From the NCBI GenBank assembly GCA_900547615.1, contig URHH01000109.1, positions 1 to 8,247 of the forward strand: 8,247 nt of DNA, read 5' to 3'. Numbering within the stretch: position 1 is the stretch's first letter; each line of letters starts with the position of its first letter. Positions 6,473 to 8,247 of the stretch are shown here, in pieces. The position numbers and the translations under genes are program-made. This stretch comes from an uncultured Blautia sp. (GTDB taxonomy: Bacteria > Bacillota > Clostridia > Lachnospirales > Lachnospiraceae). The notes under the pieces are model-generated. The model saw only the letters and a program-made list of their open reading frames with translations, had not been told where the DNA came from and ran no database searches.

Positions 6473-8004
6473 TGTCCTGCCTCCATCCTGCTTTTCCGCC
6501 GGTACTGACTCGGCGTCTCTCCCTTCAGCTTCTTAAACATTCTGCAGTAATAGCCGTGGTCGGAATATCCCACTTCCATACTGACGTCGGAAATGGGCAT
6601 GGAGCTTTCCTTTAAAAGCTCACAGGATTTTTCAATGCGGACCATGTTCAGATACCCGCTGAATCCCTCCTGCATATACTGATTAAAATAAGAAGAAATA
6701 TAGTGATAATTAAAGGAAAATTCTTCTGCCAGATCTGCAAGCTCCAGCTTTTCCATATAATGCGTCCTGATATATTCCTTCATTTCTTCTATCCGAAAAT
6801 CCTCGCTGTGGCTGCTGTTCGGCACCATAGAAGCAAGCTCTTCTGTAATCTCGCTGCAGCATAAAAGAAACTCCTTCTCGCTTTCTGTTCTGTCTGTTCT
6901 CTTAAAATAAATCCTTCGAAGCTCCTCGCTTTTTACTCCGCATTTTTCCATTTCCATCAAAAGATTATATAAGAGATTTTTGAAAAGATTTTTGCACTGG
7001 TATGCGTCGTATCTGCACTGACAGAGGTATTCCATATACTCTTTCAAAAGCGCCATTGCCTGAGAAAACTGATGATTTTTTAATAATCCCGCATACTCCT
7101 CATAGTGAAAACGCTCGGCTTCTGCAGTCACATATTCTCCCTGTTCGATCAAAAATTTCTCTGCAAAATAAAATTTCTGCTCCAGGCTTTGCTTTATTTC
7201 TTTTTCGTAAATATCACGGATTCGGGAGAACTCTGTAAATCCATCACTTAGCACAAGAAAAAGATTTTCTGCTATTTTCCCCGCCTTCTCTGCCCCTTCT
7301 TTCAGCTTCTCGATAAGAAACATCTCATCTGGTTTTTTATAATTAATGACACAGAAAAATACTTCCTGCTCCAGATACAGAGTACATAGTTTTTCAAATC
7401 CGTTTTTGTACAGATACTTTATGAGTATTTCCTGTACCTTATCCCACTGGCGTGTATTGTTTCCGCAGGCTTTTTTCATATTTCCTGCAAGAATGCGAAA
7501 CTGCATATGAGGAAATCTTTCCTGATACTCCGTCTCCGAAATGGTATCCTGATACCCTGTCAGATACCGCTCCATCTGTGTTTCCAGAGCTACGCTTTCT
7601 CTTCTGTCAAGAGAAAATCCCGGTATGCCTGCCGCTGCCTTCTTAAGAGCCCTAAGAAGGATTTCCGGGTTTAAAGTCGGCTTTAAAACATAGTCCACTG
7701 CCCCGTTTAAAAGTGTCGTTCTCACGTATTCAAAATTATCATAGCTGCTTAAAATGATCAGCTTGATATTCGGATATTTTTCCTGCAAAATCATGGAAAA
7801 TTCAATTCCGTTTAATACAGGCATAACAATATCAGCCAGAACAATGTCTGGCTGATACTTTTCTATCATCTCTATTCCTTCCTGTCCGTTAGAGGCTTCC
7901 CCAACAAGTAAAAAGCCTTCCTGCTCCCACATGATCATATGGCTGATTCCCTGACGTGTAATAAATTCATCGTCTACAATCAGCACTTTACACTCTCTTC
8001 CCAT
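6469..8004 (-). CDS. YesN-like response regulator, REC plus AraC-type DNA-binding domain
   Basis: A 511-residue cytoplasmic regulator. The N-terminal receiver domain (about 5-122) has the acidic pair D11/D12, phospho-acceptor D58 in LADIVMP, switch residue S86 and conserved K108 followed by Pro. The C-terminal 100 residues (about 410-508) form an AraC/XylS double helix-turn-helix: LADLAEEFSFNYHYISSYF as the first HTH, and ISDVSMEVGYSDHGYYCRMFKK with the family signature. The middle region (about 125-400) is helical, Glu/Lys-rich and has no motif I recognise; such linkers are common in YesN proteins. The start is ATG 8004 with AGGA (minus strand, 8010-8013) 5 nt upstream; the neighbouring ATG at 8009 is in another frame. 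It is phosphorylated presumably by the kinase encoded immediately downstream. It lies 38 nt after the end of a beta-galactosidase gene, so carbohydrate genes are its likely targets. Confidence 0.94.
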   Translation of the reverse strand: MGRECKVLIVDDEFITRQGISHMIMWEQEGFLLVGEASNGQEGIEMIEKYQPDIVLADIVMPVLNGIEFSMILQEKYPNIKLIILSSYDNFEYVRTTLLNGAVDYVLKPTLNPEILLRALKKAAAGIPGFSLDRRESVALETQMERYLTGYQDTISETEYQERFPHMQFRILAGNMKKACGNNTRQWDKVQEILIKYLYKNGFEKLCTLYLEQEVFFCVINYKKPDEMFLIEKLKEGAEKAGKIAENLFLVLSDGFTEFSRIRDIYEKEIKQSLEQKFYFAEKFLIEQGEYVTAEAERFHYEEYAGLLKNHQFSQAMALLKEYMEYLCQCRYDAYQCKNLFKNLLYNLLMEMEKCGVKSEELRRIYFKRTDRTESEKEFLLCCSEITEELASMVPNSSHSEDFRIEEMKEYIRTHYMEKLELADLAEEFSFNYHYISSYFNQYMQEGFSGYLNMVRIEKSCELLKESSMPISDVSMEVGYSDHGYYCRMFKKLKGETPSQYRRKSRMEAGH

Positions 8005-8039
8005 TTCATTCCTAACCTTGTACTGTCTTATTTTTCTTT

Positions 8040-8068
8040 ATTTTACAACGGTTTTATGAAAAATTCAA
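8040..8068 (-). promoter_or_regulatory. Possible promoter for the regulator-kinase pair inside the end of lacZ
   Basis: On the minus strand, TTGAAT (8063-8068, 4 of 6 consensus bases) and TAAAAT (8040-8045, 5 of 6) are separated by exactly 17 nt. The -10 overlaps the beta-galactosidase stop codon (8043-8045) and the regulator ATG lies 35 nt further on. No terminator hairpin was found in the 38-nt gap (8005-8042), so read-through from lacZ and this internal promoter could both supply the pair. The sequence is AT-rich, so a chance match is possible. Confidence 0.45.
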
Positions 8069-8247
8069 CATCCAGATTCTCAGCAGAAGAAATGCGGTAC
8101 TGCTCATGAACCGGTGCTCCCCAGCTGTCGTCGCCTCCTACGCCCATCTGCTTTGCAAGGACACGCACCCAGGTATAATGAGGAATGGAAAGCTCCTCTT
8201 TATGAGACGCAGCATCAAGCTCACGTGTACTCCACGGAAGTACGCCT
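8043..8247 (-). CDS. lacZ: Beta-galactosidase (GH2, LacZ-type), C-terminal fragment; 5' end off right edge
   Basis: The last 67 residues of a protein entering from the right edge and ending at TAA (8045-8043). The segment MGVGGDDSWGAPVHEQY (residues 34-50 of the visible part) closely resembles the C-terminal GGDDSW region of LacZ, which belongs to the beta-sandwich domain 5 (Bgal_small_N) of long GH2 beta-galactosidases. These enzymes hydrolyse terminal beta-D-galactosides such as lactose. The active-site residues are in the missing part, so activity cannot be judged. The reading frame is open over the whole visible stretch. It is co-directional with the YesN/YesM pair, 38 nt upstream of it, and probably part of the same transcription unit. 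It could instead be a closely related GH2 with different substrate preference. Confidence 0.85.
   Translation of the reverse strand, partial: GVLPWSTRELDAASHKEELSIPHYTWVRVLAKQMGVGGDDSWGAPVHEQYRISSAENLDVEFFIKPL

Overview
The window looks like chromosomal DNA from a gut Clostridia relative, most likely Lachnospiraceae. The indicators are a YesM/YesN-type two-component pair beside a GH2 beta-galactosidase, an MBOAT/DHHW/DUF4358 acetylation cassette, AT-rich spacers, strong GGAGG ribosome binding sites and TTG starts. This is inferred from gene content, not from a database match. No RNA gene, mobile element, CRISPR array or phage gene was seen.

Layout: (1) 1-670, minus strand: 5' part of an HdeD/DUF308-type membrane protein with an acidic C-terminal tail, running off the left edge. 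(2) 671-818: divergent promoter region with one plausible sigma-A-type promoter in each direction. (3) 819-4627, plus strand: a tight four-gene operon. It encodes a membrane-anchored SGNH hydrolase, a small DUF4358-like single-pass protein, an AlgI/DltB-type MBOAT O-acyltransferase, and a DHHW-family protein whose Asp-His and Ser motifs resemble the permuted SGNH triad of AlgX/AlgJ. (4) 4628-4705: convergent intergenic spacer with two hairpins, one a bidirectional intrinsic terminator. (5) 4706-8004, minus strand: a YesM-like sensor kinase and a YesN-like AraC-type response regulator that overlap by 4 nt. The regulator is upstream and translated first. (6) 8043-8247, minus strand: the C-terminal end of a LacZ-type beta-galactosidase, 38 nt upstream of the regulator and in the same direction.

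How the parts fit: the plus-strand operon has the make-up of an extracellular polysaccharide O-acetylation machine. The MBOAT passes acyl groups across the membrane, and two extracytoplasmic SGNH-like proteins transfer or remove them. The small DUF4358 protein may be an accessory, perhaps filling the place of AlgF in alginate systems. No glycosyltransferase or polymerase gene is in view, so the acetylated substrate is unknown. The minus-strand genes look like a carbohydrate-utilisation locus in which lacZ, the regulator and the kinase may be co-transcribed and end at the shared terminator. Nothing shows that the two halves are functionally linked; they simply converge on one terminator.

The main observation is the compact acetylation cassette with two different SGNH-type active sites, a shortened MBOAT and a DUF4358 partner. 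Most of it belongs to recognisable families, but the assembled system and its target are poorly described.
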